A stretch of DNA of 64,000 nt from Xanthomonas sontii (GCF_040529055.1 NZ_CP132342.1:2106001-2170000); one strand, 5' to 3'; numbered from the stretch's first letter, positions 54,140 to 64,000 are shown. Program-made: numbers and translations. The notes: generated by a model from the sequence alone, not told the origin.

Positions 54140-54873
54140 CGCGCCTCCTCCAGGGTGCGCTGCGCCTGCAGGAACTGGCTCACGAACGGATCGGCCGGCA
54201 CCTCCAGCAATTGGCGCGCGCTGCCTTCCTGCAGCACGCGGCCGCCACGCATCAGGACCAGGGTATCGCCCAGGTAGGCGGCCTCGGCGACGTCGTGGGT
54301 CACCAGCACCACGGTCTTGCCGAGCAGCGCGAACAGTTCGCGCATCTGCGTCTGCAGTTCGTGGCGCACGATCGGGTCGAGCGCGCCCAGCGGTTCGTCC
54401 AGCAGCAATACCGGCGGGTCCAGCAACAGCGCGCGGATCAGTCCGACGCGCTGGCGCTGGCCACCGGACAACTCGGCTGGATAACGCGTCAGCAGCGCTT
54501 CCGGCAGGTGGCACAACTCGGCCAACTCGTGCAGGCGCGCCTCGATGCGCGGCCGCGTCCAGCCCAGCGTGCGCGCCAGCAGGGCGGCGTTGTCGCGGGC
54601 GCTCAGGTGCGGGAATAGGCCGCCTTCCTGGATCACGTAGCCGATGCGCCGGCGCTGCGCCAACAGGGTGGCGCGACGCAGTGGCTCGCCCTGGAAGCGC
54701 ACCTCGCCGCTATCCGGCCACTCCAGCCCCAGCAGCAGGCGCAGCACGCTGGACTTGCCGGCGCCGCTGGGACCGATCAACGCGGTGGTGCGGCCCGGGG
54801 CGATGCGAAGATCGACCTGGTCCAGTGCCAGCATGTCGCCGTAGCGGCGGGTGACCCGATGCAGTTCGAACAT
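54136..54873 (-). CDS. ABC transporter ATP-binding protein (osmoprotectant type)
   Basis: A 245-residue ATPase. Walker A LIGPSGAGKSSVLRLLLGL, Q-loop YVIQEGGLFPHLSARDNA, signature LSGGQRQRVGLIRALLLDP, Walker B VLLLDEPLGALDP and H-loop VLVTHDVAEAAYLGD are intact. It lacks the C-terminal CBS pair found in ProV/OpuCA. ATG 54873 (MFELHRVTRRYG) is the natural start. It pairs with the fused permease directly downstream. Confidence 0.94.
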   Translation of the reverse strand: MFELHRVTRRYGDMLALDQVDLRIAPGRTTALIGPSGAGKSSVLRLLLGLEWPDSGEVRFQGEPLRRATLLAQRRRIGYVIQEGGLFPHLSARDNAALLARTLGWTRPRIEARLHELAELCHLPEALLTRYPAELSGGQRQRVGLIRALLLDPPVLLLDEPLGALDPIVRHELQTQMRELFALLGKTVVLVTHDVAEAAYLGDTLVLMRGGRVLQEGSARQLLEVPADPFVSQFLQAQRTLEEAR

Positions 54874-54925
54874 CGCCGCAGCATAGCCGCAGGCGGCGAG
54901 CACGCCGTGCGAAGACGCCGCGGCC

Positions 54926-55864
54926 TCAGCGGGCGGCGTCGGTCAGCAGGTCCAGCGTCGGTTTCGGCCGGCCCAGGTCGTACATCAGGCCGAAATGCGC
55001 CTCCGCGCCCTGCTGGTCCGGCTGGTCGAGCAGTTCGTAGAGATTGATCTCGGCGACCACGTCGGCGTAGTCGTTGCGCAGCGTCTGCAGCAGGTCCGCC
55101 ACGCTGTCGTAGCAGGCGCCGTCGCCGGGATGGCCGCCATCGGTGTTGCCCGTGTAGATCTCGGCGCAGTTGAGCTCGTTGACGTACACCTTGGTGCCGT
55201 ATTTCTGCGCGGCGGCGCGCAGCTGTCCGAGATACAGGTCCATCCAGTAGCCGCGCTCGCCGTGGAAGGCGTAGTAGTGGAAGCTGATCCGGTCGAAGTC
55301 GAAACCAGCAGCCTTGGCCTGGTCGAGGAACCACAGCGAGCCGTTGCGGTCGCCGGGGCAGCGCGCGCTGGCCGAATGGTCGTCGCTGTTGCAGGCGGTG
55401 ATGTTGATGGTGAATTGCAGGCCGGCGCCCACCTCGTCGGAGGCCTGCTTCATGCCGCGGTACATCGTGGTCATGGCCGCGATCCGCGCCGGCGCGGCGG
55501 CACGATCCAGGTCCTGCTCGTTGCCGATCTCCCAGACCTTGATGTCGTTGGCATAGCGGCGCGCCAGCGCGTAGCCGATCTCGCGCGACATCGGATACAC
55601 CATCGGCCGCAGCGCGATGTTGTACTGGCGCGAGAGCTGCACCAGCCGGTCGAGCACGGCGAAGTTGCGCGGGTCCACGTCGAACCGGTAGCTGCGCAGG
55701 TTGCGCCGGTCGAGCAGGCGGAACACCGCCTCGCTCTGGCTGAGTGGGTAGGCCGGGCGGCCGTCGTGGCCGTTGACCCCGTACACGATGGCCGGTGCCG
55801 CGGTGGCAGGTGCGGCAGCGACGGCGAGGACGGCAGCGAACAGGCGCAGCAGGGACAGAGACAT
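54926..55864 (-). CDS. Exported clan-A-like glycoside hydrolase
   Basis: A 312-residue exported protein. A signal peptide (MSLSLLRLFAAVLAVAAAPATA) precedes a TIM-barrel domain of GH clan A style: VYGVNGHDGRPAYPLSQSEAVF, a probable acid/base Glu in DIKVWEIGNEQDLDR and a probable nucleophile in KVYVNELNCAEIY, with FDRISFHYYAFHGERG between. Four or more cysteines suggest disulfides. The family is not certain (GH39- or GH5-like); a plant-glycan substrate is plausible for a xanthomonad. ATG 55864 is chosen because it places the signal peptide at the start. Confidence 0.8.
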   Translation of the reverse strand: MSLSLLRLFAAVLAVAAAPATAAPAIVYGVNGHDGRPAYPLSQSEAVFRLLDRRNLRSYRFDVDPRNFAVLDRLVQLSRQYNIALRPMVYPMSREIGYALARRYANDIKVWEIGNEQDLDRAAAPARIAAMTTMYRGMKQASDEVGAGLQFTINITACNSDDHSASARCPGDRNGSLWFLDQAKAAGFDFDRISFHYYAFHGERGYWMDLYLGQLRAAAQKYGTKVYVNELNCAEIYTGNTDGGHPGDGACYDSVADLLQTLRNDYADVVAEINLYELLDQPDQQGAEAHFGLMYDLGRPKPTLDLLTDAAR

Positions 55865-56148
55865 GGCGTTCCCGGCGGAAGCGGCCCGGGGCGGGCACGG
55901 GACCAGCCTAGCAAGCCCGGCCACGGGCATCGGCGCCAATTCCCGGGACTGCGGTGCGGGTCGCACTCCGCCGGGATCGGCCTGGAGGCGCGCCATGCTG
56001 GGCGTCCAGTGATCGGGACTGGCGCTGCCTGGCGACGCGCGCACCTGCCTCGCCTTGGGTGCCCGCTGGTGTCGTCATGGCCGCCTGCAGCCGCCGCGCG
56101 CAGGTGCCCGAGCGGACCACGGGGGCCGATCGGCGCTGCCCGGAAACG

Positions 56149-56174
56149 CGACAGGGGCCTTGCGGCCCCTGTCG
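56149..56174 (-). terminator. Terminator hairpin after bamD
   Basis: CGACAGGGGCC (56149-56159), loop TTGC, GGCCCCTGTCG (56164-56174): a perfect 11-bp stem 25 bp past the bamD stop, with a short CGTTTCC tail in the bamD direction. The surrounding 55865-56199 stretch holds no gene. Confidence 0.75.
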
Positions 56175-56199
56175 GTGTGCATCGTGTCGGCGCGGTGGA

Positions 56200-57075
56200 T
56201 CAGCGCTGCATCTGCGAATTCGACTGTCCGGTGGCGGCGGACTTCTCGCCGGCGAACGGATTGAGCTTGCGGATCATCCACGGGTACTTCGGCCAGTTGC
56301 CGGTCAGCCACGGGTGCTGCGGGTCGTTGAGCTCGAGCACGCGGCGCGCGTCGGCGGCCAGGGTCTTGTTGCCCAGATGGGTGTAGGCATCGGCCAGCAC
56401 CGCGACCGCGTCGTTCTGGTAGGCGCTCTGCGGGTAGGTCTCGAGCAGGTAGGTGGCGCGCGAGGCGGCCGACACCCAGGCATCGCGGCGCAGGTAGTAC
56501 AGCGCGTTGTCCAGCTCGTGCTGGGCGAATACGTTGCGCAGGGCGATCATGCGCGCGCGCGCGTCGGCGGCGTAGCGGCTGTTGGGGTAGCGCTCGGCGA
56601 CGGTGTTGAAGTCGGCGTAGGCCTGCTGCGGGGTGGACAGGTCGCGGCGGCTGGGATCCAGCGACCACACCCGGCGCAGGAACACCGTGTCGCGGTTGGA
56701 GTTGGACAGCCCGCGCAGGTAGTACATGTAGGCGATGTTGCGCTGGGTCGGGTAGGTGCGGATGAAGCGGTCGATGGTCGACACCGCGTCGTCGTGCTTG
56801 CCGGCCTTGTACTGGGCGTAGGCGCTTTCGATCATCGCCTGCTCGGTGTAGTTGCCGTACGGGTACTGCGCGATCAGCCGCTTGAAGCTGCTCTCGGCGC
56901 CGGCCCAGTTGCCGCTCTCCATCTGCGCATGCGCCTTCTGGTAGAGCTGCTCGACCGGCATGCCTTCTTCGGGGTTCTTCTTCTGACGGTGGCAACCCGT
57001 CGCCACGACCAGCGTGACCAGCAGCAGGGCGATGAAACGGACGTGCGCGGACAGCGGGACGGAGCGTCGGATCAT
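56200..57075 (-). CDS. bamD: Outer-membrane assembly lipoprotein BamD
   Basis: A 291-residue lipoprotein with lipobox VVATGC (Cys about 28) after a hydrophobic signal. Five TPR-like repeats follow (EQLYQKAHAQMESGNWAGAESSFKRLIAQYPYG; AMIESAYAQYKAGKHDDAVSTIDRFIRTYP; NTVAERYPNSRYAADARARM; ATYLLETYPQSAYQNDA). It is the essential partner of BamA in inserting beta-barrels such as the autotransporter esterase and TonB receptor in this window. It is divergent from rluD, a conserved gammaproteobacterial arrangement. Confidence 0.97.
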   Translation of the reverse strand: MIRRSVPLSAHVRFIALLLVTLVVATGCHRQKKNPEEGMPVEQLYQKAHAQMESGNWAGAESSFKRLIAQYPYGNYTEQAMIESAYAQYKAGKHDDAVSTIDRFIRTYPTQRNIAYMYYLRGLSNSNRDTVFLRRVWSLDPSRRDLSTPQQAYADFNTVAERYPNSRYAADARARMIALRNVFAQHELDNALYYLRRDAWVSAASRATYLLETYPQSAYQNDAVAVLADAYTHLGNKTLAADARRVLELNDPQHPWLTGNWPKYPWMIRKLNPFAGEKSAATGQSNSQMQR

Positions 57076-57191
57076 GGGTTCGGGCGCGGCAGGGCAGGAA
57101 TACGAAGGGGCGATGATAGCCTAGTGGCCTGTCCTGCGACTGACTATGGCCGCCGCGACCCCCTTTTTCCGACCCAAGCCGTGCCCCTGCC

Positions 57192-58199
57192 ATGCCCCAT
57201 ACCCCCCCGGATCTCCCCGAGGACGCCGTCAGCGACGGCCCGCGCCAGGCGCGCGTCCCCGATCACGCCGCCGGTCGCCGCTTCGACGCGGTGCTGGCCG
57301 AACTGTTCCCCGAATACTCGCGTTCGCGCCTGGCCGAATGGATCAAATCCGGCGACGCCCTGCTCGACGGCGCCCCGGCGCGGCCGCGCGATGCGCTGCG
57401 CGGCGGCGAGATCGCCAGCCTGCATGCGGTGCTGGACACCCAGACCCACGCCCTGCCCGAGGACATCCCGCTGGAGGTGCTGTACGAGGACGACCAGGTC
57501 ATCGTGCTGAACAAGCCGGCCGGGCTGGTGGTGCACCCGGGCGCCGGCAACCCCAGCGGCACCCTGGTCAATGCCTTGCTGTACCGCGACCCGGGGCTGT
57601 CGGCGCTGCCGCGCGCCGGCATCGTGCATCGCCTGGACAAGGACACCAGCGGCGCCATGGTGGTGGCCCGGACCCTGCAGGCGCATACCTCGCTGGTGGC
57701 GCAGTTGTCCGCGCGCGACGTGCACCGGCAATACCTGGCGGTGGTGGTCGGGGCGCTGGTCTCCGGCGGCACCGCCAATGCGCCGATCGACCGCCATCCG
57801 CGCGACCGCCTGCGCATGGCGGTGCGCGAGGACGGCCGCGACGCGGTCACCCACTACCGGCTGCGCGAGCGCTTCCGCGCCCACACGGCCCTGGAATGCC
57901 GCCTGGAGACCGGCCGCACCCACCAGATCCGCGTGCACATGGCGCACCTGAAGCACCCCATCGTCGGCGACCCGCTGTACGGCGGCCCGCTGAAGCTGCC
58001 CAAGGGCGCCAGCGAGGAGCTGATCGCCGAACTGCGCGGCTTCAAGCGCCAGGCGCTGCACGCCGAGACCCTGGAGTTCAAGCATCCCTCAAGCGGCGAG
58101 CCGGTCCGCGCCACCGCGGCGGTGCCCGCCGACCTGCAGCAGCTGATGGCCGCCCTGCGCGTGGATGCGCAGGCGGCCGCCGAGCGGGCGCGGCGCTGA
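57192..58199 (+). CDS. rluD: 23S rRNA pseudouridine synthase RluD
   Basis: A 335-residue enzyme forming pseudouridines 1911, 1915 and 1917 in helix 69 of 23S rRNA. The N-terminal S4 domain ([26 protein letters not shown]) precedes the RluA-type catalytic core with [22 protein letters not shown], the catalytic Asp in [17 protein letters not shown], and [28 protein letters not shown]. It is followed by pgeF, as in many proteobacteria. Confidence 0.97.
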   Translation: MPHTPPDLPEDAVSDGPRQARVPDHAAGRRFDAVLAELFPEYSRSRLAEWIKSGDALLDGAPARPRDALRGGEIASLHAVLDTQTHALPEDIPLEVLYEDDQVIVLNKPAGLVVHPGAGNPSGTLVNALLYRDPGLSALPRAGIVHRLDKDTSGAMVVARTLQAHTSLVAQLSARDVHRQYLAVVVGALVSGGTANAPIDRHPRDRLRMAVREDGRDAVTHYRLRERFRAHTALECRLETGRTHQIRVHMAHLKHPIVGDPLYGGPLKLPKGASEELIAELRGFKRQALHAETLEFKHPSSGEPVRATAAVPADLQQLMAALRVDAQAAAERARR

Positions 58200-58311
58200 G
58201 CATGGCCGGGAGCCCGGTTTCCCACGCCCTCGCGCGCGACTGCATTTCGCGCGGCGGCCGGCGGCGCCAGGCTGGTGGCATGTCGGCCGATGTCGGGCGA
58301 GGGCGCGGCCA

Positions 58312-59091
58312 ATGAGCGACTTCGCCCTGCCGGCCGACTGGCCGGCACCGCCGCGGGTCCGCGCCCTGACCACCCTGCGCACCGGCACCGGCGCCGGCGC
58401 CTCGCAGCCGCCGTTCGACCGCTTCAACCTCGGCAACCGCAGCGCCGCCGACGGCGACGACCCGGCCACGGTGCAGCGCAACCGCGACGAGTTGGCCGCG
58501 CGACTGGCGCTGCCGACGCCGCCGCACTGGCTGCGGCAAGTGCACGGCGTGCAGGTGCTGCGTTTCGACGGGCCGCCGCATGGCGCCGGCATCGATGCCG
58601 AGCCGACCGCCGATGCCGCGGTCACCGCCGAACCGGGCGTGGTGCTGGCGATCCTGACCGCCGACTGCCTGCCGGTGGTGTTCGCCGCCCGCGACAGCAG
58701 CGAGGTCGGCGCCGCGCACGCCGGCTGGCAGGGGCTGGCCGGCGGCGTGCTGGAAGCCACCGTGGCCGCGCTGCGTACGCCGCCCACGCAACTGCAGGCC
58801 TGGCTGGGGCCGGCGGCCGGACCGCAGCACTACGAGATCGGCGCAGAGGTGCGCGAGGCGTTCCTGCGCCACGATCCGGCCGCCGCGACCGCGTTCGTGG
58901 ATACCCGGCCCGGCCACTGGCGGGTGGACCTGTACGCGCTGGCGCGGCAACGCCTGGTCGCGGCCGGCCTGGCGCCGGACCGGATCCACGGTGGCGGCCT
59001 GTGCACCATCGCCGATGCGCAGCGCTTCTACTCCTATCGGCGCGACCGCCGCAGCGGGCGCATGGCGACGCTGGCGTGGATCGCGCCCTGA
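58312..59091 (+). CDS. pgeF: Peptidoglycan editing factor PgeF (YfiH/multicopper polyphenol oxidase family)
   Basis: A 259-residue member of the YfiH family, which removes mis-incorporated serine from UDP-MurNAc peptides. The metal/active-site triad is present: His in WLRQVHGVQVL, Cys in ILTADCLPVVFA and His in GAAHAGWQGLAGGV, with GPAAGPQHYEIGAEV. ATG 58312 is 112 bp after rluD. The DUF4166 gene overlaps its last 16 bp. Confidence 0.95.
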   Translation: MSDFALPADWPAPPRVRALTTLRTGTGAGASQPPFDRFNLGNRSAADGDDPATVQRNRDELAARLALPTPPHWLRQVHGVQVLRFDGPPHGAGIDAEPTADAAVTAEPGVVLAILTADCLPVVFAARDSSEVGAAHAGWQGLAGGVLEATVAALRTPPTQLQAWLGPAAGPQHYEIGAEVREAFLRHDPAAATAFVDTRPGHWRVDLYALARQRLVAAGLAPDRIHGGGLCTIADAQRFYSYRRDRRSGRMATLAWIAP

Positions 59092-59618
59092 CACCGCCGC
59101 TGTTCGCGCAGGTGCTGGGGCCGGCGTTCGCGCAATTGCCGCCGGTGCTGCGCGCGCTGCACACACCGTCGTCTCAGTCGCGCTATGTCGGCCAGGCCGT
59201 GGTCCAGCGCGGCCGCCACCCGCTGTTGCCGCTGTGCGCGTGGCTGGTGCGGTTGCCGCGCACCGGGCCGGCGACGCCGGTGGAAGTGGTGTTTCGCGCC
59301 GATGCCCACGGCGAGCGCTGGGAGCGCCGTTTCGGCACGCATGCCATGCCCTCGCGGCTGTGGCTGCACCGCGGCCGCCTGCGCGAGCGGCTGGGTGCGG
59401 TGGTGTTCGAATTCGCCCTGCGGATCGACGGTGCCGGCATCGAATGGCGCGCGGCGCGGGCCTGGGCCTTCGGCGTGGTGCCGCTGCCGCGACGCTGGCT
59501 GGCCGGCGTGCACTGCCGCGAAGACCAGCGCGACGGGCGCTACGCGTTCTTGATCGCGGTGAGCCTGCCGTGGATCGGCCCGTTCATCCGCTACGAGGGC
59601 TGGCTTGCGCCGGCCTGA
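59076..59618 (+). CDS. DUF4166-like protein
   Basis: A 180-residue protein starting with GTG 59076 inside the end of pgeF. LFAQVLGPAFAQLPPVLRALH, ERWERRFGTHAMPSRLWLHRGRLRERLGAVVFEFAL and the closing WIGPFIRYEGWL match my memory of DUF4166 proteins, often found as a domain beside NAD-dependent dehydrogenases. No signal peptide. Overlap with pgeF implies co-translation with it and with the DCC gene downstream. Function unknown. Confidence 0.85.
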   Translation: MDRALTPPLFAQVLGPAFAQLPPVLRALHTPSSQSRYVGQAVVQRGRHPLLPLCAWLVRLPRTGPATPVEVVFRADAHGERWERRFGTHAMPSRLWLHRGRLRERLGAVVFEFALRIDGAGIEWRAARAWAFGVVPLPRRWLAGVHCREDQRDGRYAFLIAVSLPWIGPFIRYEGWLAPA

Positions 59619-59646
59619 GCCGCCGGCGCCCGCGGCGTCGGAGGAC

Positions 59647-60039
59647 ATGGCCATCGTCGTGTTCGACGGGGTCTGCGCGCTGTGCAGTCGCTGGGTGCGG
59701 TTCCTGCTGCGCCATGACCGCCGCGGCCGCTACCGGTTTGCGGCGATGCAGTCGCCGCGCGGCAGCGCGCTGTTGCGCGAGCACGGCCTGGATCCGGCCG
59801 ATCCGCTGTCGTTCCTGCTGCTGACACGGCACGGTGCCTTGACCGATTCGGACGCGGCGATCGCGGTGATCGCCGGGCTCGGCGGGGTGTGGCGCAGCGT
59901 CGCGTCGCTGCGCCTGCTGCCGCGGCGCTGGCGCGATGCCGGCTACCGGGTGCTGGCGCGCAACCGCCATCGCTGGTTCGGTACCACGGCGCAGTGTTTC
60001 CTGCCGGAGCCGCAACAGCGCTCGCGCTTTCTGGAGTGA
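59647..60039 (+). CDS. DCC-family thiol-disulfide oxidoreductase-like protein
   Basis: A 130-residue protein with the DxxCxxC signature VVFDGVCALCSRWVRFLLRHD near its start, then YRFAAMQSPRGSALL and the LLPRRWRDAGYRVLARNRHRWFG segment typical of the DCC (DUF393) family. The CxxC suggests thioredoxin-like redox chemistry, but no substrate is known. ATG 59647 has GGAGG only 2 nt upstream, so an upstream TTG (59605) is possible. It follows the DUF4166 gene by 28 bp. Confidence 0.9.
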   Translation: MAIVVFDGVCALCSRWVRFLLRHDRRGRYRFAAMQSPRGSALLREHGLDPADPLSFLLLTRHGALTDSDAAIAVIAGLGGVWRSVASLRLLPRRWRDAGYRVLARNRHRWFGTTAQCFLPEPQQRSRFLE

Positions 60040-60288
60040 GCACGACGCGCGCGGCGCGTCTGATCGGCTGTTTCCTCGCGCGAGCCCATCGCCGCGGGTT
60101 CACAAGTGCCTGCGGTGGCCGTTCTTGACGGACGGGCCACCCACGCGATCGGACCGGCAACGATGGAGATTCCTCTGCTGCTTCTGCTGGCAAGCCGCTG
60201 GCAGCGGCGTCCGTCAGCCTCCTTGGTAGATAACACCGTGGTGCCCCCCGTTTCCACGCTCCCACACCCGCCCGAGAGGAGTTCCGCT

Positions 60289-61041
60289 ATGCCCAGTCCT
60301 ACGCCTGCGCGGCTGATCGATCCAAGCAATCGCGTGTTCGGCACGATCGATATCAAGAACTACAGATTCGTCGGCGAGCAGCTGCCCAGTACCTACTACA
60401 TGAGCGGAACGGGCCCGTTCATCCGCTTGCGTCCATTGCATCGATCCGGCTTCGCCATCTACGAAAGGCCGACGCGCGTGGTGGGGCTCTATGTGGGCGA
60501 CTGGGACCGGGACGACACCTTCGCGCAGAACATCCAGAATGTGGCGCTGTATCGCGAACTCGGCGCAAGCGCGGCCGACATCGCCGCCAGCATCGAACGC
60601 CTGAAACTGGTCGCGCGTCGCACCGACGAGATCATCCAGCAGAATACCGCCCAGCCGCTGGAGTTGAACGACGCCGTCGTCTTCGTCAACGAGGGCGCCT
60701 TGGCCGGAACGGTGTGGGGCGGCGACAAGCAAAAGACCGGCAACGTGTACAAGCCGTTGAAGGTGGTCGATGCGACCGGCCCCAGCAGGAAGGCCCATGC
60801 CGGTCATGCCTTCGCCACGCGCGAGGCGGTGGAGCGGTTCTATGCCGATTACTACCCGCACGTGCTGGGGCAATTGATGCTGCTCGGGCAGGCCCAGCAA
60901 TCCTTCGTTTCGCAAGCGCCCAATGGCGATGAGGTCGTGACGGTGATCAATACCGACACCGGGTACTTTCCTCAGAGCGAGTTTCCCACCCGCGCCAGCC
61001 AGTTGCAGTTCCTGCTCCAGCAATTCATGCGCTTTGCCTGA
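60289..61041 (+). CDS. Conserved-looking hypothetical protein
   Basis: A 250-residue soluble protein of no family I recognise. It opens MPSPTPARLIDPSNRVFGTI, contains GTGPFIRLRPLHRSGFAIYERP, IERLKLVARRTDEIIQQ and ends RASQLQFLLQQFMRFA. No signal peptide, membrane segment or enzyme motif. A strong RBS (AGAGGAG, ending 60281) fixes ATG 60289. It converges on the chemotaxis gene with 36 bp between stops. Confidence 0.75.
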   Translation: MPSPTPARLIDPSNRVFGTIDIKNYRFVGEQLPSTYYMSGTGPFIRLRPLHRSGFAIYERPTRVVGLYVGDWDRDDTFAQNIQNVALYRELGASAADIAASIERLKLVARRTDEIIQQNTAQPLELNDAVVFVNEGALAGTVWGGDKQKTGNVYKPLKVVDATGPSRKAHAGHAFATREAVERFYADYYPHVLGQLMLLGQAQQSFVSQAPNGDEVVTVINTDTGYFPQSEFPTRASQLQFLLQQFMRFA

Positions 61042-61077
61042 TCCTGGACGGGGCGGGCGGTCGTCGCGTGCGTCGCC

Positions 61078-63009
61078 TCAGTAGGTACGGCGCAGCAGTG
61101 GGGTGACATTGCTGCCGCCCGGCCGCCCTTGTCCCGTCTCGATCCGGAACACCGCGACCGCCGCAGCCAGGCCGCCGGCCTGCTCCTCCATGCTGCGCGC
61201 GGCGGCGGTGGCTTCCTCGACCAGGGCGGCGTTGCGTTGGGTCACCTCGTCCAGTTGCGCCACGGTGCGGTTGACCTGTTCGATGCCGCTGGACTGCTCG
61301 CCGCTGGCGGCGCTGATCTCGCCGATCAGGCCGGTCACCCGCTGCACCGAACCGACGATCTCGTGCATGGTGGCGCCGGCGCGGTTGACCAGCGCGGCGC
61401 CTTCGCCGACGGTGCGCGTGGACGCTTCGATCAGGTCCTTGATCTCCTTGGCCGCATCGGCCGAGCGCTGCGCCAGCGACCGCACCTCCGAGGCGACCAC
61501 GGCGAACCCGCGGCCCTGTTCGCCGGCGCGCGCCGCTTCCACCGCGGCGTTGAGCGCCAGGATGTTGGTCTGGAAGGCGATGCCGTCGATCACGCCGATG
61601 ATCTCGCCGATGCGCTGCGAGGACGTGCTGATCGCGCGCATCGTCGCCACCACCTCGTCCATCACCTGGCCGCCGGAACGGGCGACCTCGCCGGTGTTCT
61701 GCACCAGGCCGTTGGCCTGCTGCGCGTTGTCGGCGTTCTGCTTCACCGCCGAGGTCAACTCTTCCATCGAGCTGGCGGTCTCCTCCAGGCTCGCCGCCTG
61801 CTGTTCGGTGCGGTCGGACAGGTCGGTATTGCCTGCGGCGATCTCCGAGGCGGCGCGGCGGATCGTGTCGGCCGACTCCTGGATCCCGACGATGATTTCG
61901 GTGAGCTTGGCGACGGTGCGGTTGGTGTCCTCGCGCAAGCGCGCGAACACCCCCTGCGCCTGGCCGTCGACGCGGTGGGTGAGGTCGCCTTCGGCCAGCG
62001 CCGCCAGCGCTCCGGCCAGTTGCGCCAGGTTGCTCTCCACCCCATCGGAAATGCGGTTGACGCCCTCGGCCAGCGACTTGAGGACGCCGTCCATCGCCGC
62101 GGTCTCGATGCGCTGGCTGAAATCGCCGTGCGCGGCCGCCTCGATCACCGTGGCCAACGCCTGTTCGGCGTTGACCTGCGCGGTCACCTCTTCCCATTGC
62201 GCGATGGTGCCCAGGCGGCGGCCGTCGGCATCGTCGATCGGGCTGTACACGAAATCGATCTGGCGGCCGAAGAACGGCGCGCGCACGCGCTTGGAGCCGG
62301 TCAGCGCGCGCATGCGATCGATCGCCGCCTGGCTGTCCGGATAGATGTCGCCGATGCTGCCGCCGACGAACTGTTCGGCGCGGAATTCGGGGCGGAAGCG
62401 CTGCACGTCCGGTTCGATGGTGCGCAGCATCTGCAGCAGCTTGCGGTTGGCGAAATGCACGCGGCCATCGTCGTCGGCGATACGCACCATGGTGTCGAGA
62501 TCGTCCAGCGCCTGGATCACGAAACGGCCGTGGCGCAGTTCCGCCTCGGTCTGCGCCTGGCGCGCCGCCAGCGCCTGTTGCGCGTTCTGCAGCGCACGCA
62601 ACAGCGCCACCTCGGCCGTGTCCCCGAGCACCTCCACACGCTGCTCGAAGCGGCCTTCGCCCAGTGCCTGCAGCGCCTGCGTGGCGTGTTCCAGGGCGCG
62701 TGGCGCGCTGCGTCTGCCGAGCCAGACCAGTGCCGCGGCGGCGGCCACGGCGACCAGCAGCGCCGGCAGCAAACGCGGCAATGCCGATCCGTTGGCTCCC
62801 ACCGTGCGGCCGACGTGCAACGCATAGCCGGCCAGCGCCAGCAGGACCAGGACATGAGAGACAGCAAGCAGCGCCGAACGCGGGCGTAGCCAGGAGGGGG
62901 TGGGGCGGAGAACGGCGGTTGGCGAGGGCATGGTCTGCACCGGCTGGGAAACAACGGGCAACGCCGCGAGGGCGGTGCGATCGCGTGGGGGGTGATCCAG
63001 TATCGGCAT
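61078..63009 (-). CDS. Methyl-accepting chemotaxis protein with cytoplasmic PAS
   Basis: A 643-residue receptor. Two adjacent membrane helices ([17 protein letters not shown] and [19 protein letters not shown], about 50-95) are separated by only about 15 residues, so there is no periplasmic sensor. A PAS-like domain (about 165-290, [20 protein letters not shown]) and a HAMP-type segment ([13 protein letters not shown]) lead to the signalling tip [41 protein letters not shown]. The C-terminus (LLRRTY) lacks a CheR-binding pentapeptide. It probably senses an internal or redox signal. ATG 62931 is an alternative start. Confidence 0.93.
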   Translation of the reverse strand: MPILDHPPRDRTALAALPVVSQPVQTMPSPTAVLRPTPSWLRPRSALLAVSHVLVLLALAGYALHVGRTVGANGSALPRLLPALLVAVAAAAALVWLGRRSAPRALEHATQALQALGEGRFEQRVEVLGDTAEVALLRALQNAQQALAARQAQTEAELRHGRFVIQALDDLDTMVRIADDDGRVHFANRKLLQMLRTIEPDVQRFRPEFRAEQFVGGSIGDIYPDSQAAIDRMRALTGSKRVRAPFFGRQIDFVYSPIDDADGRRLGTIAQWEEVTAQVNAEQALATVIEAAAHGDFSQRIETAAMDGVLKSLAEGVNRISDGVESNLAQLAGALAALAEGDLTHRVDGQAQGVFARLREDTNRTVAKLTEIIVGIQESADTIRRAASEIAAGNTDLSDRTEQQAASLEETASSMEELTSAVKQNADNAQQANGLVQNTGEVARSGGQVMDEVVATMRAISTSSQRIGEIIGVIDGIAFQTNILALNAAVEAARAGEQGRGFAVVASEVRSLAQRSADAAKEIKDLIEASTRTVGEGAALVNRAGATMHEIVGSVQRVTGLIGEISAASGEQSSGIEQVNRTVAQLDEVTQRNAALVEEATAAARSMEEQAGGLAAAVAVFRIETGQGRPGGSNVTPLLRRTY

Positions 63010-63401
63010 ATCACCGTGCCGGCTTGATCGCCTTCACCTGCCGTTCGTCGGAAACTTTATATGGACTGAACGCATAAGGCAGAGCGCCGAAGGCGTGATG
63101 ATGTGCTGCGGCGCAGCAGGCGATCGACGCAGGGCCGCGCCTGGGACGCGGCGCGGGCGGCCGCAAGCGCGACGTGCATCCCGAAGCAGCGATCGCGCTG
63201 CGGTGGCCTCGGCAAGCAGATCAGCCGGCGCGGCGCGTGGCGGCTATGTTAGGCAACGTAGCTAGTCGGGCCGCGACGGGACACGGAACACTGCGCCATG
63301 CCGCGCCATGCCGCGCCATGGCGGATGCCGCATGGCCTGCAAGGCAGGATCGCACGGCGCGCAGGCGCAGCGCGCCGCGTGGTGCAACGCGTGTGCCGCC
63401 G
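63010..63401. other. Gene-free stretch with possible sigma-28 box
   Basis: About 390 bp between the chemotaxis gene and otsA. On the minus strand TAAAGTTT (63052-63059) matches the -35 of flagellar sigma-28 promoters, but the -10 at the expected distance is poor, so the call is weak. A short direct repeat, CCGCGCCATG twice plus a partial, lies near 63300-63320. No gene seen. Confidence 0.35.

Positions 63402-64000
<599 letters not shown>

Overview
The window looks like a chromosomal segment of a Xanthomonas-type gammaproteobacterium (Lysobacterales). Coding is dense and GC-rich, and the gene neighbourhoods are typical of that group: coaE-pilD-pilC opposite pilA, pilB, pilR-pilS followed by sucCD, and bamD opposite rluD. 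Intergenic palindromes and GGGAATC-type repeats also fit. Species cannot be fixed from sequence alone.

Left part (1-14.3 kb): a secreted protein cut by the window edge; a TrmH/SpoU-family RNA methyltransferase whose N-terminus contains a dispersed palindrome; then the most unusual locus of the window. This is a 26-residue peptide ending in AWYIWY (2419-2499), followed 88 bp later by a divergent cytochrome P450 (2588-3661). From memory, AWYIWY is the hexapeptide backbone of tryptorubin A, the founding atropopeptide, a P450-cross-linked RiPP known from actinobacteria. Next come a LacI-type regulator, an exported M28 peptidase, mscL, an FAA hydrolase, a small Rieske protein, an SLC13-type permease, a thiS-thiG-trmB run and an autotransporter GDSL esterase.

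14.5-16 kb: tRNA-Gly(CCC) is followed by an integrase stub and an AT-richer orphan ORF, the remains of an integrated element. 16-25.4 kb: a histidine phosphatase, a Tat-exported phospholipase C, a TonB-dependent receptor, rimK and an OmpR/HK two-component pair.

25.5-40.5 kb: the type IV pilus locus. coaE, pilD and pilC are on the minus strand. pilA has a near-consensus sigma-54 promoter and is followed by a second pilin and a polytopic membrane protein. A four-gene minus-strand glycan cassette (GT2, methyltransferase, flippase-like protein, GT4) lies between the pilins and pilB. pilB and the PilR/PilS regulators follow. PilS-PilR plus sigma-54 would drive pilA, PilD processes both pilins, PilB/PilC power assembly, and the cassette may decorate pilin or another surface polymer.

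40.8-64 kb: sucCD, a PQQ-type dehydrogenase, a complete IS5-family element with a 4-bp target duplication, glutamine-type nadE, a compact ergothioneine locus (egtB-egtD opposite a PLP enzyme), an osmoprotectant ABC importer with fused binding protein and permease, an exported clan-A-like glycoside hydrolase, bamD, rluD, pgeF, two small conserved genes, an orphan protein, a methyl-accepting chemotaxis protein, and the C-terminal part of otsA cut by the right edge.
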